Shown here one piece after another: positions 17,906 through 26,880 of a DNA stretch of 64,000 nt. Each line of letters starts with the position of its first letter. The first letter of the stretch is position 1. The translations under genes and the position numbers were made by a program. The notes beneath the pieces were generated by a model. That model had not been told where the DNA came from and made no database searches. It saw only the letters and a list, made by a program, of their open reading frames with translations. This stretch comes from Paenisporosarcina antarctica (GTDB lineage Bacteria > Bacillota > Bacilli > Bacillales_A > Planococcaceae), in assembly GCF_004367585.1 (NCBI RefSeq), contig NZ_CP038015.1:3726001-3790000 (forward strand), in the 5' to 3' direction.

Positions 17906-19294
17906 TTATTGAGTTGTAGTTTTTTTCTCTGAACTTTCAGGAGGAACGAGGGCATATTTTTCCCAAGCTCTACTTTTCCAACGAAAATACATAATTATAG
18001 CTCGTGTCCATTCATCTACTGCAATGGCTAACCATATGCCTGGGAGGCCCATATTTAAATGAAAAACTAAAAAGTACCCTAATGGTAAGCTCATCAAAAC
18101 CATTGAGAATACACCTATTAGAACAGGGAATTTGGCATCCCCAGTTGCACGTAAGGAATTAATGATCACGATATTCATCGTACGACCAGTTTCTAAAAAT
18201 ATACCTAGCAAAAGAACGGATGCCGCTATATTAATGACCTCAGGATTATCCGTAAACAAGCTGATGAGCTGATAGCGGAAAATCATCACGAGAATAACCA
18301 TACTTACTGTAAAGATAAGAGCATATTTCAAGCTTTTCCATAATCGCATATAGGCTTCTTCTTTTTCATTCGCCCCCACTAACCTGCCAATAATGATGGC
18401 CGTACCCATACCTATAGCAATGGCAAATAAAAATGTGAACATGGAGATATTCATTGCATATTGTCTGGCAGCTAATGATTCTGCTCCCAAATACGTTGCA
18501 TAATATAAAAAGACCAGTTGACACGCTTGATACATCACTTGCTCAAACGCTGCCGGAATCCCTATATTCAATATTCTACCAATATATTCTTTTGATAGTG
18601 TAATGTAATAGTGAAACTTTATACGATATTCGACTACTTGATAGAGTAACCAAAAGAAGAAAATCAGTGCAATAAAACGGCTTATGACGGATGAAATAGC
18701 TGCACCTTGAACACCCAATTCTGGAAATCCAAAGTGACCAAAAATCAGCAAATAGTTGCCAACAACATGAATAATGTTCATACCTAATGAAACGAACATG
18801 GTTTGTTTTGTATAGCCATGTACGCGAATAATGGCAGCTAATGAATTAATGATGGCCTGAAGAAAAATTGCCCCTCCGACAATAGACAAATATTGTTCAG
18901 CATGCGCCAATACCTCTCCTTGTAGATTCATGGCTGTCATCATACTTTTTGAAAACAACAGATAACCAGCACTGATCAGGAGACCAATACCTAAATTTAA
19001 TGTAACAGCAAGCGCAGATATTTTGGACGCTTCTTTCAATCGCTTTGAACCAAGGTATTGAGATACAACAATTGCCGCACCAGTTCCGACTACTTCTAGT
19101 ACTAAAATGGCTATATGTATATACTGATTGGCTGCGCCAACGCCAGACACTGCATCGTCTGATAGTGCACTGAGCATGAACGTATCAACGATTCCCATTA
19201 ACATAAAAAGAAACACTTCTAAAAAAATAGGCCAAGTTAAGTTAAATAAATTCAGCTTATTTCCATGTCTATTTTCAGCTTTAATCGTTGACAT
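17906..19294 (-). CDS. MATE-family multidrug/cation antiporter
   Basis: A 462-residue inner-membrane exporter with 12 hydrophobic helices in two related halves. The N-terminus (NLTWPIFLEVFLFMLMGIVDTFMLS) and GVGAANQYIHI are characteristic of the NorM/DinF-like MATE families, which export drugs and organic cations using Na+ or H+ gradients. It is a single gene with no adjacent regulator, and the substrate is unknown. Confidence 0.92.
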   Translation of the reverse strand: MSTIKAENRHGNKLNLFNLTWPIFLEVFLFMLMGIVDTFMLSALSDDAVSGVGAANQYIHIAILVLEVVGTGAAIVVSQYLGSKRLKEASKISALAVTLNLGIGLLISAGYLLFSKSMMTAMNLQGEVLAHAEQYLSIVGGAIFLQAIINSLAAIIRVHGYTKQTMFVSLGMNIIHVVGNYLLIFGHFGFPELGVQGAAISSVISRFIALIFFFWLLYQVVEYRIKFHYYITLSKEYIGRILNIGIPAAFEQVMYQACQLVFLYYATYLGAESLAARQYAMNISMFTFLFAIAIGMGTAIIIGRLVGANEKEEAYMRLWKSLKYALIFTVSMVILVMIFRYQLISLFTDNPEVINIAASVLLLGIFLETGRTMNIVIINSLRATGDAKFPVLIGVFSMVLMSLPLGYFLVFHLNMGLPGIWLAIAVDEWTRAIIMYFRWKSRAWEKYALVPPESSEKKTTTQ

Positions 19295-19346
19295 TTTCCC
19301 ACCTACTTCATTAAGATCTTTTCACAACATTAATATTTGCTATAAG

Positions 19347-19382
19347 AATGCCCTTGTTACGATTAACCGTAACAAGGGCATT
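19347..19382 (-). terminator. Perfect hairpin after the parM-parR pair
   Basis: AATGCCCTTGTTACG pairs perfectly with CGTAACAAGGGCATT around a 6-base loop. It lies between the parR-like stop and the MATE start. The downstream T run is weak, so it may also act in another way. Confidence 0.6.
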
Positions 19383-19492
19383 TAATTTGAATAATTCTAA
19401 TCAACTGCGTTTAAAATCAACATTAATCTTGATTTGTTATAGACAATTGGTGAGATTAATTGATTTTTATGGCTTTTATTAAATAGCCATAG

Positions 19493-20113
19493 TTATTTAT
19501 TCATTTTAGATAGGAAACCACCAAGTAAATCTTCTGCATCCTCTTCTTCAACATGTTCCTCTGAATCTACCTCTGAAGCAGCATGCTCTTGTTTAGCCTT
19601 TTCCCAATCAAAGTTCATCAAATCATCTTCCAAGTCTTCATTAACAAATACTTCTTGATTTTCCTCTAATTTAGTCGAGTTGTTCGACTTAAAACCGGCT
19701 GATGTTAATTCTTCATCTATCTTTTTAGTCTGACTGTCTTGTAAATACAGCGCTTGGTCAATATCCAAAGCATTGCTATTAAGGGATGCCAGCACTGACA
19801 TCGCGCGAGCTGGATCAGCTAACAATTGATAGACAATACTCCCTAACAATGCTTCTGAATGTGAATGTTTAAGCCAGCTACGCTGTTCCTTACTTAATTG
19901 TTTTGGAAGAGGAATCGTTACTGTTTCTCGTTCAATGGACAAGGAGTGACTTACCCCTTCTAAAATAAACTCTGCCATTTTGCTAGAAAAGTTTCTTCTC
20001 TCAGTATCCTTTAACTTTTGCATTTGCTTTATGATGTGTTCAGGAGTGTCAGCAGGAAGACGAAATGTAATCGCCTGCCCCCTCTGAATGCCAGTCATTC
20101 CTGACTTTTCCAT
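19493..20113 (-). CDS. ParR-like centromere-binding adaptor
   Basis: A 206-residue protein in second position after the ParM-like gene, 17 bases downstream of it. The N-terminal part (GQAITFRLPADTPEHIIKQMQKLKDTERRNFSSKMAEFILEG, about 11-53) has the strand-helix-helix layout of ribbon-helix-helix DNA-binding proteins. The middle is helical. The C-terminal 50 residues are very acidic and end in a hydrophobic tail DLLGGFLSKMNK, like the C-terminal peptide by which ParR docks on ParM filaments. Family assignment rests on layout and context, not on strong sequence recognition. Confidence 0.7.
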   Translation of the reverse strand: MEKSGMTGIQRGQAITFRLPADTPEHIIKQMQKLKDTERRNFSSKMAEFILEGVSHSLSIERETVTIPLPKQLSKEQRSWLKHSHSEALLGSIVYQLLADPARAMSVLASLNSNALDIDQALYLQDSQTKKIDEELTSAGFKSNNSTKLEENQEVFVNEDLEDDLMNFDWEKAKQEHAASEVDSEEHVEEEDAEDLLGGFLSKMNK

Positions 20114-20130
20114 GAAATCACCCTATTTTT

Positions 20131-21321
20131 CTACTTTTTGTTTACTAACTCTTTATTTTTTACTTCTTTATTATTTACTTCTTTATTATTCTTTCTAACA
20201 AAATCAGAGATTAATTTATAATAAGCATTTGCCATCATCCAAATACTTTCCTTTTCGTCTTCAAAGAATTCAATATTGTAGCCATTTAAATTATTATTAA
20301 TTGTTTTGATATATTCTTTTAAAACGATGGCTCCCCCGCCTACAAAATAACAGATTTCTGTTTGAGAATTTTTTTGCCAAACATTACGTAAATGGCGATA
20401 TTCTTTCTTAGCTAACTCTAAAAGAATTCGATCTGTAATATCATGGACGCTTGTGCGGCTTCCTTTTACCATAATATGATTTCGATCATTTTTTCTAGTG
20501 ATGATATCTACAACATCTCTGCGACTATCTAATTCAACACCATGTTTTAATCTAATTTCTTCTCTTATTGCTTCTAAAGCTTCAGATACACCAAGATTGA
20601 ATCCCTGTGCTTTATCATCGTCTACGTTACGATTTTTAATGACAGCCACATCAGTTGATAGGCCTCCAATATCCTGAATCAAGATACTCTTGTCAATTAA
20701 GTCTCTGTTAATAATATTTAAATCTTTGTCCATTACCAAGTTAATATAGGCAGCGAACCCCTCAGGGTAAATCTTTACTTGGTCAAATTTAATATTAACC
20801 TTTAATCCCTGGTATTTAGGAGTTACTAAAAATTCAACTTGATGAACCGATCCTAATAGCTGTGAGCGATAACCTACATCTTTTCCTTCTTTTACTTCAC
20901 GAAGTGGTAATCCCGTACCTAGCGTATAATTTGCATCAATTACATTATTATTCTTTTTGAAAATACCAGAATTTTCTTCCCTAACTGCATCTAATGCCAA
21001 AGAAGCAAAGAGCATAACCAAAGTTTGATCTTCCTCTGATTTGCTGCTACCTGGGTCTAGTTCACTTGCATTGTCGCTTTTTGTCGCTAAGCTACCAACA
21101 CGATAAACTACATTATTCTCTCTTAGGGCGGGGGAGTGAACTTTAATATGAATTCCCTCAATCGGATCCTTTTCATTTAAGTCTTCGATTCCAATAACTG
21201 GTCTGTCTTCAGTAGCCCTCGCAATTACATTAGGTATGTAAAGTTCATAATCCGACTTTCCAAATAAAGCTTTAACCGAGTCGTTTCCTACATCAATTGC
21301 ACAAATTCTAGAAGTATTCAT
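20131..21321 (-). CDS. ParM/Alp-family actin-like ATPase
   Basis: A 396-residue bacterial actin homologue that should polymerise with ATP to push or pull DNA. The actin-fold motifs are in order: phosphate-1 DVGNDSVKALFG at 11-22, phosphate-2 DIGGLSTDVAV at 218-228, and adenosine motif FVGGGA at 327-332. The C-terminus is a low-complexity tail of NNKEV-type repeats, matched by a tandem DNA repeat. Start is taken as ATG at 21321, with AGAGGA at suitable spacing; a TTG one codon earlier is possible. It forms an operon with the ParR-like gene. Upstream sequence carries the likely centromere. Confidence 0.87.
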   Translation of the reverse strand: MNTSRICAIDVGNDSVKALFGKSDYELYIPNVIARATEDRPVIGIEDLNEKDPIEGIHIKVHSPALRENNVVYRVGSLATKSDNASELDPGSSKSEEDQTLVMLFASLALDAVREENSGIFKKNNNVIDANYTLGTGLPLREVKEGKDVGYRSQLLGSVHQVEFLVTPKYQGLKVNIKFDQVKIYPEGFAAYINLVMDKDLNIINRDLIDKSILIQDIGGLSTDVAVIKNRNVDDDKAQGFNLGVSEALEAIREEIRLKHGVELDSRRDVVDIITRKNDRNHIMVKGSRTSVHDITDRILLELAKKEYRHLRNVWQKNSQTEICYFVGGGAIVLKEYIKTINNNLNGYNIEFFEDEKESIWMMANAYYKLISDFVRKNNKEVNNKEVKNKELVNKK

Positions 21322-21409
21322 CAAATCATTCCTCTCATTTATATGTTTCTATTTCGAACTTAAATTAAAGATTATACCAGGTTGATAGCTGAGTCAATCC
21401 ATCTATAGT

Positions 21410-21570
21410 TGTACTCTTAAAGTATACAAATAGTTGTTTTTTGTACACTTGTAAACAATGTTGTATACATCCTTATTTAACAACATGTGTACAACTTCGT
21501 GTACATGTTTACACTTTTGTATACCTATTGTTTTCAAAATGTATACGTGTATACATTTTGAAAACAATAG
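21410..21570. promoter_or_regulatory. Candidate parC centromere/operator with TGTATACA iterons and a 46-bp palindrome
   Basis: Upstream of the ParM-like gene, about nine copies of a TGTAYACA-like motif are packed into 150 bases (for example at 21422, 21442, 21462, 21487, 21500 and 21518). The cluster ends in a perfect inverted repeat with 22-base arms, 21525-21546 and 21549-21570, separated by GT; its core is GTATACGTGTATAC. This matches the layout of type II plasmid centromeres, where ParR binds repeated sites and also represses its own promoter. Confidence 0.7.
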
Positions 21571-21896
21571 AAAATTTTAGTGTAATCACTTTCAATAGAG
21601 GAATAATAATCCACTAAATTAGTGAGTAACGTAAAAATTTGTACGTAAAGTAGAGAATGGTAGAGTAAAATAAGTATATTTTAAATCTTTTAACTACCAA
21701 AAATAGCAATTTAATGATGATATTCCTTACAAACTTCATCTTTTTGAAGCAAAACTACACGTGTTTTTTAGTTATTTGCATTAAAACTTGTCATAAGATA
21801 GCTTAGATTATGTCTTTATCTAATAAAAAGCAGCTATTTAACCTACCATAGACCGTAAAAGCGACAATTAAAATCCTATATTGAAGCATAATGTAA
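21571..21896. other. AT-rich spacer
   Basis: About 325 bases between the iteron region and the small membrane gene. I see no frame or structure that I can support. Confidence 0.4.
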
Positions 21897-22064
21897 CTAA
21901 TTTACCTTTTGATTAGAATAAATTATACTATCAATTACCACTCCCGCTCCACATCCGAAAATTAATCCAAATGCAAGATTGCTACTAATAATTCCATATA
22001 GTAAGCCAATTCCTGAACCTAATGCAGTATAAACCCCCGAAATTTCTTTTCTATTTTTTTTCAA
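21897..22064 (-). CDS. Small two-helix glycine-rich membrane protein (55 residues)
   Basis: A TTG-started frame preceded by AAAGGAG at 9-base spacing. The product begins MKKNRKEISGVYTALGSGIG and consists of two hydrophobic segments rich in glycine (LGSGIGLLYGIISS and LAFGLIFGCGAGVVIDSII), a glycine-zipper-like pattern that packs tightly in membranes. Similar short proteins are common and uncharacterised in Bacillus. Its direction is the same as the parM-parR pair and it lies upstream of the centromere-like region, so it might belong to the same cassette, but this is only position. Confidence 0.6.
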   Translation of the reverse strand: MKKNRKEISGVYTALGSGIGLLYGIISSNLAFGLIFGCGAGVVIDSIIYSNQKVN

Positions 22065-22099
22065 CTATTATCACTCCTTTTTGATTAAATTCAAATACA

Positions 22100-22393
22100 A
22101 ACGATATGAGCTTTTCTACTGAATAGCTTGCCGAGATCATTTGGCGCAACCCCGCACCCGCAATAGGCTGATGAGTGAACTCAGCAATCGCATTTCAATT
22201 GGAAATTACTTAAAAGGATACCTTCCGCATTTTTTGAGATTGTTAATTTCGCTTCTCTCTAAACTGACCCCTAAGAATTATCTAAAAGTGGTACTTTTAA
22301 CTAGACCAAGACTTTGCTACTATTAGCAGGAATATAGAACGACTTAAAGAGTTTACAGCAACTTCTGAAGACGCTCATAAATTGAATAGATAA
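22100..22393 (+). pseudogene. Probable decayed gene ahead of the ECF transporter gene
   Basis: A 300-base stretch with coding-like pieces but no intact frame. One piece (from 22141) reads AQPRTRNRLMSELSNRI...LKGYLPHFLR; another, ending at a TAA at 22391, reads NIERLKEFTATSEDAHKLNR. They are separated by stops. The parent family was not recognised. I searched it for TPP, preQ1 and folate riboswitch cores and saw none. Confidence 0.35.
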
Positions 22394-22408
22394 AGGAAGG
22401 TACAAGCT

Positions 22409-22957
22409 ATGCAAAAAACTATAACAACAACTTATTCAAACAAACGAACATTCGATTTGATCCTGACCTCGATGGCCATTGCCCTTGTCTTTGTTGCCAC
22501 ATTATTATTGAATATTAAATTGCCAATTACAGCGAATGGCGGTTTGGTCCACTTGGGAACAGCAATGCTCTTCATCATCTCCATGGTATTTGGTCCTAAA
22601 AAAGGCCTGATCGCCGGAGCTATCGGAATGGGATTATTCGATTTGGTATCTGGATGGACATTATGGGCTCCGATAACCATATTGGCACGTGGATTTCAAG
22701 GATATATCGTAGGAAAGATTGCCTGGTCAAACGGCCTCAACGGCGGCAGCAAAACTTTCAATATCATCGCCGCTGTCGTCTCTATTCCCGTTATGCTCGT
22801 TGTATATTACATCGGTGAAGCCATCATCTTTAGTAGCTGGATTATCCCCGCAGCCTCGATTCCGGGCAATATCGTCCAAAACGTGGTCGGACTCCTTGTA
22901 GCGATTCCAGCAGTGATTGCGCTGAAAAAAGTTCCATTTTTTAAAAAAGGGTTATGA
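22409..22957 (+). CDS. ECF-type vitamin transporter substrate-binding (S) component
   Basis: A 182-residue membrane protein with six hydrophobic helices. The region NGGLVHLGTAMLFIISMVFGPKKGLIAGAIGMGLFDLVSG is typical of ECF transporter S components, which capture a vitamin or precursor and share the common EcfAA'T energy module. The exact vitamin (riboflavin-, pyridoxine- or HMP-type) cannot be fixed. AAAGGAAGG precedes the ATG. It is a single gene with a strong terminator shared with mqo. Confidence 0.85.
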   Translation: MQKTITTTYSNKRTFDLILTSMAIALVFVATLLLNIKLPITANGGLVHLGTAMLFIISMVFGPKKGLIAGAIGMGLFDLVSGWTLWAPITILARGFQGYIVGKIAWSNGLNGGSKTFNIIAAVVSIPVMLVVYYIGEAIIFSSWIIPAASIPGNIVQNVVGLLVAIPAVIALKKVPFFKKGL

Positions 22958-22981
22958 AATATTAGATAATATTAGATAATC

Positions 22982-23019
22982 AAAAAGAGAAAGCTTCAGC
23001 AATGAAGCTTTCTCTTTTT
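22982..23019. terminator. Bidirectional terminator between the ECF S gene and mqo
   Basis: AAAAAGAGAAAGCTTCA pairs with TGAAGCTTTCTCTTTTT around GCAA. A and T runs allow termination in both directions. Confidence 0.9.
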
Positions 23020-23075
23020 TAATTTATTCTAGACGCCCCATTAAAATCCCTTTGATTAAAAATCGGTTACTAAGC

Positions 23076-24614
23076 TTATTCATTTACCAGTGTTACTTCC
23101 ACGTCAGAAGAGGCAGATGCAGAAATATTCATTTCGTTCAGACCAAGCGCATTTGCTGTTGAAGTGTGAATTTCTTCAAATAGTTGTGGATTGTCAGCCA
23201 GCGAAACTCCGTAAGAAGGAATCATTTCTTTTATCTTAGGTTCCCACTCTTCCTGATGCTGCGGGAAGCATTTTTTAAATATCTCAAGCATGGCGTGAAC
23301 GGCAGTAGAAGCACCTGGAGAAGCACCCAGCAATGCAGCTATCGATCCATCAGCAGCGGTGACAATTTCCGTACCAAATTGAAGCGTCCCTTTACCACCG
23401 GCCTCTGTATCTTTAATGACTTGCACACGTTGGCCTGCTACCACGACATCCCAATCCGCGAGTTTAGCGGTTGGAATAAATTCCTGCAATTCTTCAATGC
23501 GCTTTTCATTCGATAACAAGACTTGCTGGATCAGGTATTTTGTCAATGGCATCTCTTTTGCCCCTGCAGCCAGCATAGTGAAGACATTATTCGGTTTTAC
23601 GGAACCGATCAAATCAAGATTGGAGCCTGTTTTTAGGAACTTTGGCGAGAAGCCTGCAAATGGTCCAAACAGCAACGATTTTTTATTATCAATAAATCTT
23701 GTATCTAGATGCGGAACCGACATCGGAGGAGCTCCGACCTTAGCTTTGCCGTATACTTTTGCATGATGCTGCTCAACAATTTCCGGATTCTTGCAGACCA
23801 GGAACATCCCACTTACCGGGAATCCTCCAATATGTTTTGATTCGGGAATACCGGTTTTTTGTAGCAAAGGCAAACTTCCGCCCCCGCCTCCGATAAAGAG
23901 AAATTTTGCAGTATGGTATTCAATTAGATCGTTAGCTAAATTTTGAACTTTCACTTCCCACAAACCGTCACTGGTACGTTTAATATCCTTAACGCTATGT
24001 TTGTAGTTGATCTCCACGTTTTTATTCTTTAAGTGGTCAAACATCATTTCCGTTAATGCGCCGAAATTGACATCCGTTCCAGAGTCAATTTTTGTTGCCG
24101 CAATCGGTTCATCAGATGTACGGCCATCCATTATTAAAGGAAACCATTCTTTCAGTTTTTCAGGGTCATCAGAATATTCCATGCCTTTAAAAAGAGGATT
24201 CATTGACAGCGCTTCAAAGCGTTTTTCCAAAAACCTTACATTGTTTACTCCCTGTACCATACTTATATGAGGTATTGGCATAATAAAATCCTGCGGGTTA
24301 CTGATTCGCTTATTGTTTACAAGATAAGACCAAAACTGTCTAGAAAGCTGAAACTGTTCATTAATTGCTATCGCTTTGCTAATTTCTACAGATCCGTCAG
24401 ATTTCTCGGGTGTATAGTTAAGCTCGCACAGCGCAGCATGCCCCGTACCCGCATTATTCCACTCGTTGGAGCTTTCCGCTCCCGCTTTTTCGAGCTTCTC
24501 AAACACTTTGATTTCCCATTCCGGTGCCAACTCTTTGAGCATCGCTCCCAGAGTCGCGCTCATGACTCCAGCACCAATTAAGATAACATCTGTTTTTTCA
24601 TGTCGGTTGCTCAT
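23076..24614 (-). CDS. mqo: Malate:quinone oxidoreductase
   Basis: Membrane-associated FAD enzyme that oxidises L-malate to oxaloacetate and passes electrons to quinone, an alternative to soluble malate dehydrogenase. The FAD-binding motif [12 protein letters not shown] is at the N-terminus, followed by [20 protein letters not shown] and [18 protein letters not shown], all conserved in Mqo. I chose the ATG at 24614 (512 residues) because GGAAGGG lies a few bases upstream and the product then opens directly on the FAD motif; the frame stays open to 24677, but that extension is poor. It is monocistronic. Confidence 0.94.
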   Translation of the reverse strand: MSNRHEKTDVILIGAGVMSATLGAMLKELAPEWEIKVFEKLEKAGAESSNEWNNAGTGHAALCELNYTPEKSDGSVEISKAIAINEQFQLSRQFWSYLVNNKRISNPQDFIMPIPHISMVQGVNNVRFLEKRFEALSMNPLFKGMEYSDDPEKLKEWFPLIMDGRTSDEPIAATKIDSGTDVNFGALTEMMFDHLKNKNVEINYKHSVKDIKRTSDGLWEVKVQNLANDLIEYHTAKFLFIGGGGGSLPLLQKTGIPESKHIGGFPVSGMFLVCKNPEIVEQHHAKVYGKAKVGAPPMSVPHLDTRFIDNKKSLLFGPFAGFSPKFLKTGSNLDLIGSVKPNNVFTMLAAGAKEMPLTKYLIQQVLLSNEKRIEELQEFIPTAKLADWDVVVAGQRVQVIKDTEAGGKGTLQFGTEIVTAADGSIAALLGASPGASTAVHAMLEIFKKCFPQHQEEWEPKIKEMIPSYGVSLADNPQLFEEIHTSTANALGLNEMNISASASSDVEVTLVNE

Positions 24615-25402
24615 TATACCCTTCCTTATCCCGTATATTTTCAAAAAAAGAGGAAGACGCCCCTGACTAGGTTTCACAAAAAGTCAGGCTCAATCAAGGA
24701 ACACACCTTTTCTGCCTTATTTATTACCATATCACAATCTATATTCTACTTTTAAATTAAATATCTGCTATCAACTGATAATTATAAACTATTTATAGTC
24801 GGTTATAAAGTGGGAAGCTTTACCACTGCTCCTCAGAATTACATAAAATGAGAGGTTTTAAGTCATTGACAGTGCTACTGCTCACTCTGATTTTACATTT
24901 ATTTATGATGCTGTTCTCTACCATACTCATACTAGCGGTTTTTCAACCATTAAATTTAGGTGCAAATAAAGTGTTGGATTGAAGTAAATATATTACCCCA
25001 ATAAAATAATTCTAATTAAAATAGGAGCAAAATAGTCAAAATGTTAGTAGGCTCCTTGAATTAGCTATTTTCTTTTATACTTCGGGTACTTCTAAACCAC
25101 GCATGATTACTTCTCCTTCAACAACGATGTTTAGTATAAGCTTTTCAAGCCATTGTACTTATGATACGGTTGTCCGTAATATAGTTAAGTGCCGTATTAT
25201 GAAACTGATTTAGTCAACGATTTTGAATTCGATAGTAAATTTAGTTAAAAATAACTACACCTCCCATCGTTTAGATTGTACCTAAAAATGTGGTACAGTC
25301 CATTCATGAATTCCCCGTATTTTAGAGATGTATTTCAACTATTATATTAAATTTTTAATTTCAAAAAGAGACCGACAGTATTTTACATTGGATTACTTTA
25401 TT
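24615..25402. other. Long intergenic region with a gene remnant and an rlmH-end-like site
   Basis: Nearly 800 bases without an intact gene. It contains a reverse-strand C-terminal fragment at 25075-25161 (reading VQWLEKLILNIVVEGEVIMRGLEVPEV before a stop). The fragment abuts, at 25157-25171, the sequence ACTTATGATACGGTT. A 44-codon hydrophobic plus-strand frame at 24848 has no ribosome-binding site and was not called. Confidence 0.5.
25157..25171 (-). repeat. rlmH-3'-end-like site 1 (weak)
   Basis: On the minus strand AACCGTATCATAAGT, matching the last codons of rlmH (PYHK). A broken gene fragment starts right at this point. Confidence 0.4.
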
Positions 25403-25900
25403 TTACGTCACTGCTGCTGAGGAAGCAGCTGCTTGATCAGCCTTCACACAATCAATTGCGACAACGAGTGCAATAATGATAGACTCCATCTCTTCATTCA
25501 ATATTTGAACCTTGTAACTATCACCCCAAGTGAACCATTCCTTGCTCACTTTACCGACAACTTCGCCGTACTGTAACACCTGAAAATCCATTTCCCACCA
25601 GTTTCCATGTACATCAATACCTGCCGCGTCAATCGAATAGCGTGCTTTAATGAAGGAAAACTCCTTCTTAATTGTTAACACCTCTTGACCATTCACTTCA
25701 ACAAAAAACTTTGGTAAAAAACTGAACACCTTTTTCGTAATGAGAGCGACTTCTTCTCTGGCTGTATTCATAATGGAGAAAGTCTTTGGAATTTTCATGA
25801 AACTACCTTCCACATAATAAACATCCTTTTCCTGTTGATCTTTTACCGTAAATTTGCCACTTAGACTTAACACTTTTTGCTTTATGTAAAGTTGCTTCAT
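25403..25900 (-). CDS. LURP-one-related (YxjI/tubby-like) protein
   Basis: A 165-residue protein of the LURP-one-related family, which has a tubby-like beta barrel around a central helix. Typical pieces are visible: KQKVLSLSGKFTVKDQQEKDVYYVEG, IKKEFSFIKARYSI and the C-terminal helix IIIALVVAIDCV. Function is unknown; a membrane-associated role is guessed for the fold. AAAGGAGG precedes the ATG. The remains of an IS200/IS605 element start just upstream. Confidence 0.85.
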   Translation of the reverse strand: MKQLYIKQKVLSLSGKFTVKDQQEKDVYYVEGSFMKIPKTFSIMNTAREEVALITKKVFSFLPKFFVEVNGQEVLTIKKEFSFIKARYSIDAAGIDVHGNWWEMDFQVLQYGEVVGKVSKEWFTWGDSYKVQILNEEMESIIIALVVAIDCVKADQAAASSAAVT

Positions 25901-25942
25901 ACTATGCCTCCTTTATTGAGAAGATTAGTTGTGTTGAACTAA

Positions 25943-25960
25943 TCGTGATTGAAATCACGA
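25943..25960. repeat. Hairpin at the right end of the dead IS200/IS605 element
   Basis: TCGTGATT pairs with AATCACGA around two bases, the kind of subterminal hairpin that TnpA recognises at IS200/IS605 ends. It directly follows the truncated tnpB. Confidence 0.5.
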
Positions 25961-26484
25961 GATTCCTAAGTTATCCAACCTAATGGTTGGTGATACGAAG
26001 TATTTTCCACTAGTTTTACGTGAAATCGTAGCACTAATGATTCTGCCGTTGATCTCTTGACTCTTGGGAAACTTCACAAGTCCTAGTCGGGAGCTTCACT
26101 TGATTCCCGGCAATAGCGATATTCCCGTTCGTCTGCTTTGTGGTGTACGATTGGGCGGGATTCTTCTTTGACTTGAAGCGTGGTGACTTGTTCTGTTTCT
26201 TGAAGAAGCACTTGAATGAATCGTCCAAGTTATTCAACGCAGATTGAAGCGAGATACTGTCCACTTCTTTGAGCCAGTCGATTTCTTTTTTTAGTGGTTA
26301 ATTGGGATGAACACGAATTGTAGGTCAATCCTTTACCTGTTTCTTTGAAGGCTGTATTCCATTTATTCAAAAAGTGGTTGAAGACAAATCGACTGCAACC
26401 GATAGTTTTCGCAATCAGTATTTCTTGTTCTTGATTTGGATACATACGATACTTATACGCTTTGTGTCGAATCAATGTCTTCAC
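25955..26484 (-). pseudogene. tnpB: Truncated, frameshifted tnpB (IS200/IS605)
   Basis: The start reads MKTLIRHKAYKYRMYPNQEQEILIAKTIGCSRFVFNHFLN, the conserved N-terminus of TnpB, the RNA-guided nuclease ancestral to Cas12. A frameshift occurs near 26290, another near 26100, and the frame then ends soon after SGKYFVS. The RuvC-type nuclease domain (conserved D, E, D) and zinc finger are missing altogether, so the product cannot be active. The GTG start overlaps the tnpA stop (GTGA), the usual arrangement. Confidence 0.88.
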
Positions 26485-26880
26485 CTCACTTTCTGATTTT
26501 GGATATAGTGTCGTATTTGTTCTTCTGTTTGTTGGCTGACTGTTGCTACAAAATAGGAAGGATTCCAAAGATGACCGCCCGACAATTGCTTTTTGAGTTG
26601 TGGAAATTCTTTGAAGATTAGTCTTGCTGAAACACCCTTCAACGCATTGATAATGCTCGGAATGGGTTGTGGTGTGCAATCGACTAAGAGATGTATGTGG
26701 TTTTCTCATCACTCTCAATTTCAGCTAAAGTGAAATCGTTGTCTGTGGCAATTTGTTGTAGAATCTCTTTTAGACGATTTCTACATCGCCACTCAACAAT
26801 TTATGACGATATTTAACGTACTAAACTATGTGATATTGGATGGCATAGACATCCCCTCTGCCGTGCTTTACTTCTGACAT
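26481..26880 (-). pseudogene. tnpA: Broken tnpA (Y1 HUH transposase, IS200/IS605)
   Basis: Begins MSEVKHGRGDVYAIQYHIV and then hits TAG where a tryptophan is usual. Further frameshifts follow, but pieces such as KYRHKLLSGDVE, HSEHYQCVEG (frameshifted) and ESFLFCSNSQ (frameshifted) track the family. The tyrosine transposase should be about 130 residues. It is clearly inactive. Upstream, 26955-27003 contains GCCG...CGGC sequence resembling an element end. Confidence 0.85.

Noticed and set aside
22085-22400. Riboswitch upstream of the ECF transporter gene
   Set aside because: The conserved cores of TPP, preQ1 and tetrahydrofolate riboswitches were looked for and not seen.
24848-24982. 44-residue hydrophobic plus-strand frame
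   Set aside because: No ribosome-binding site and AT-rich surroundings; a hydrophobic product is easily produced by chance.
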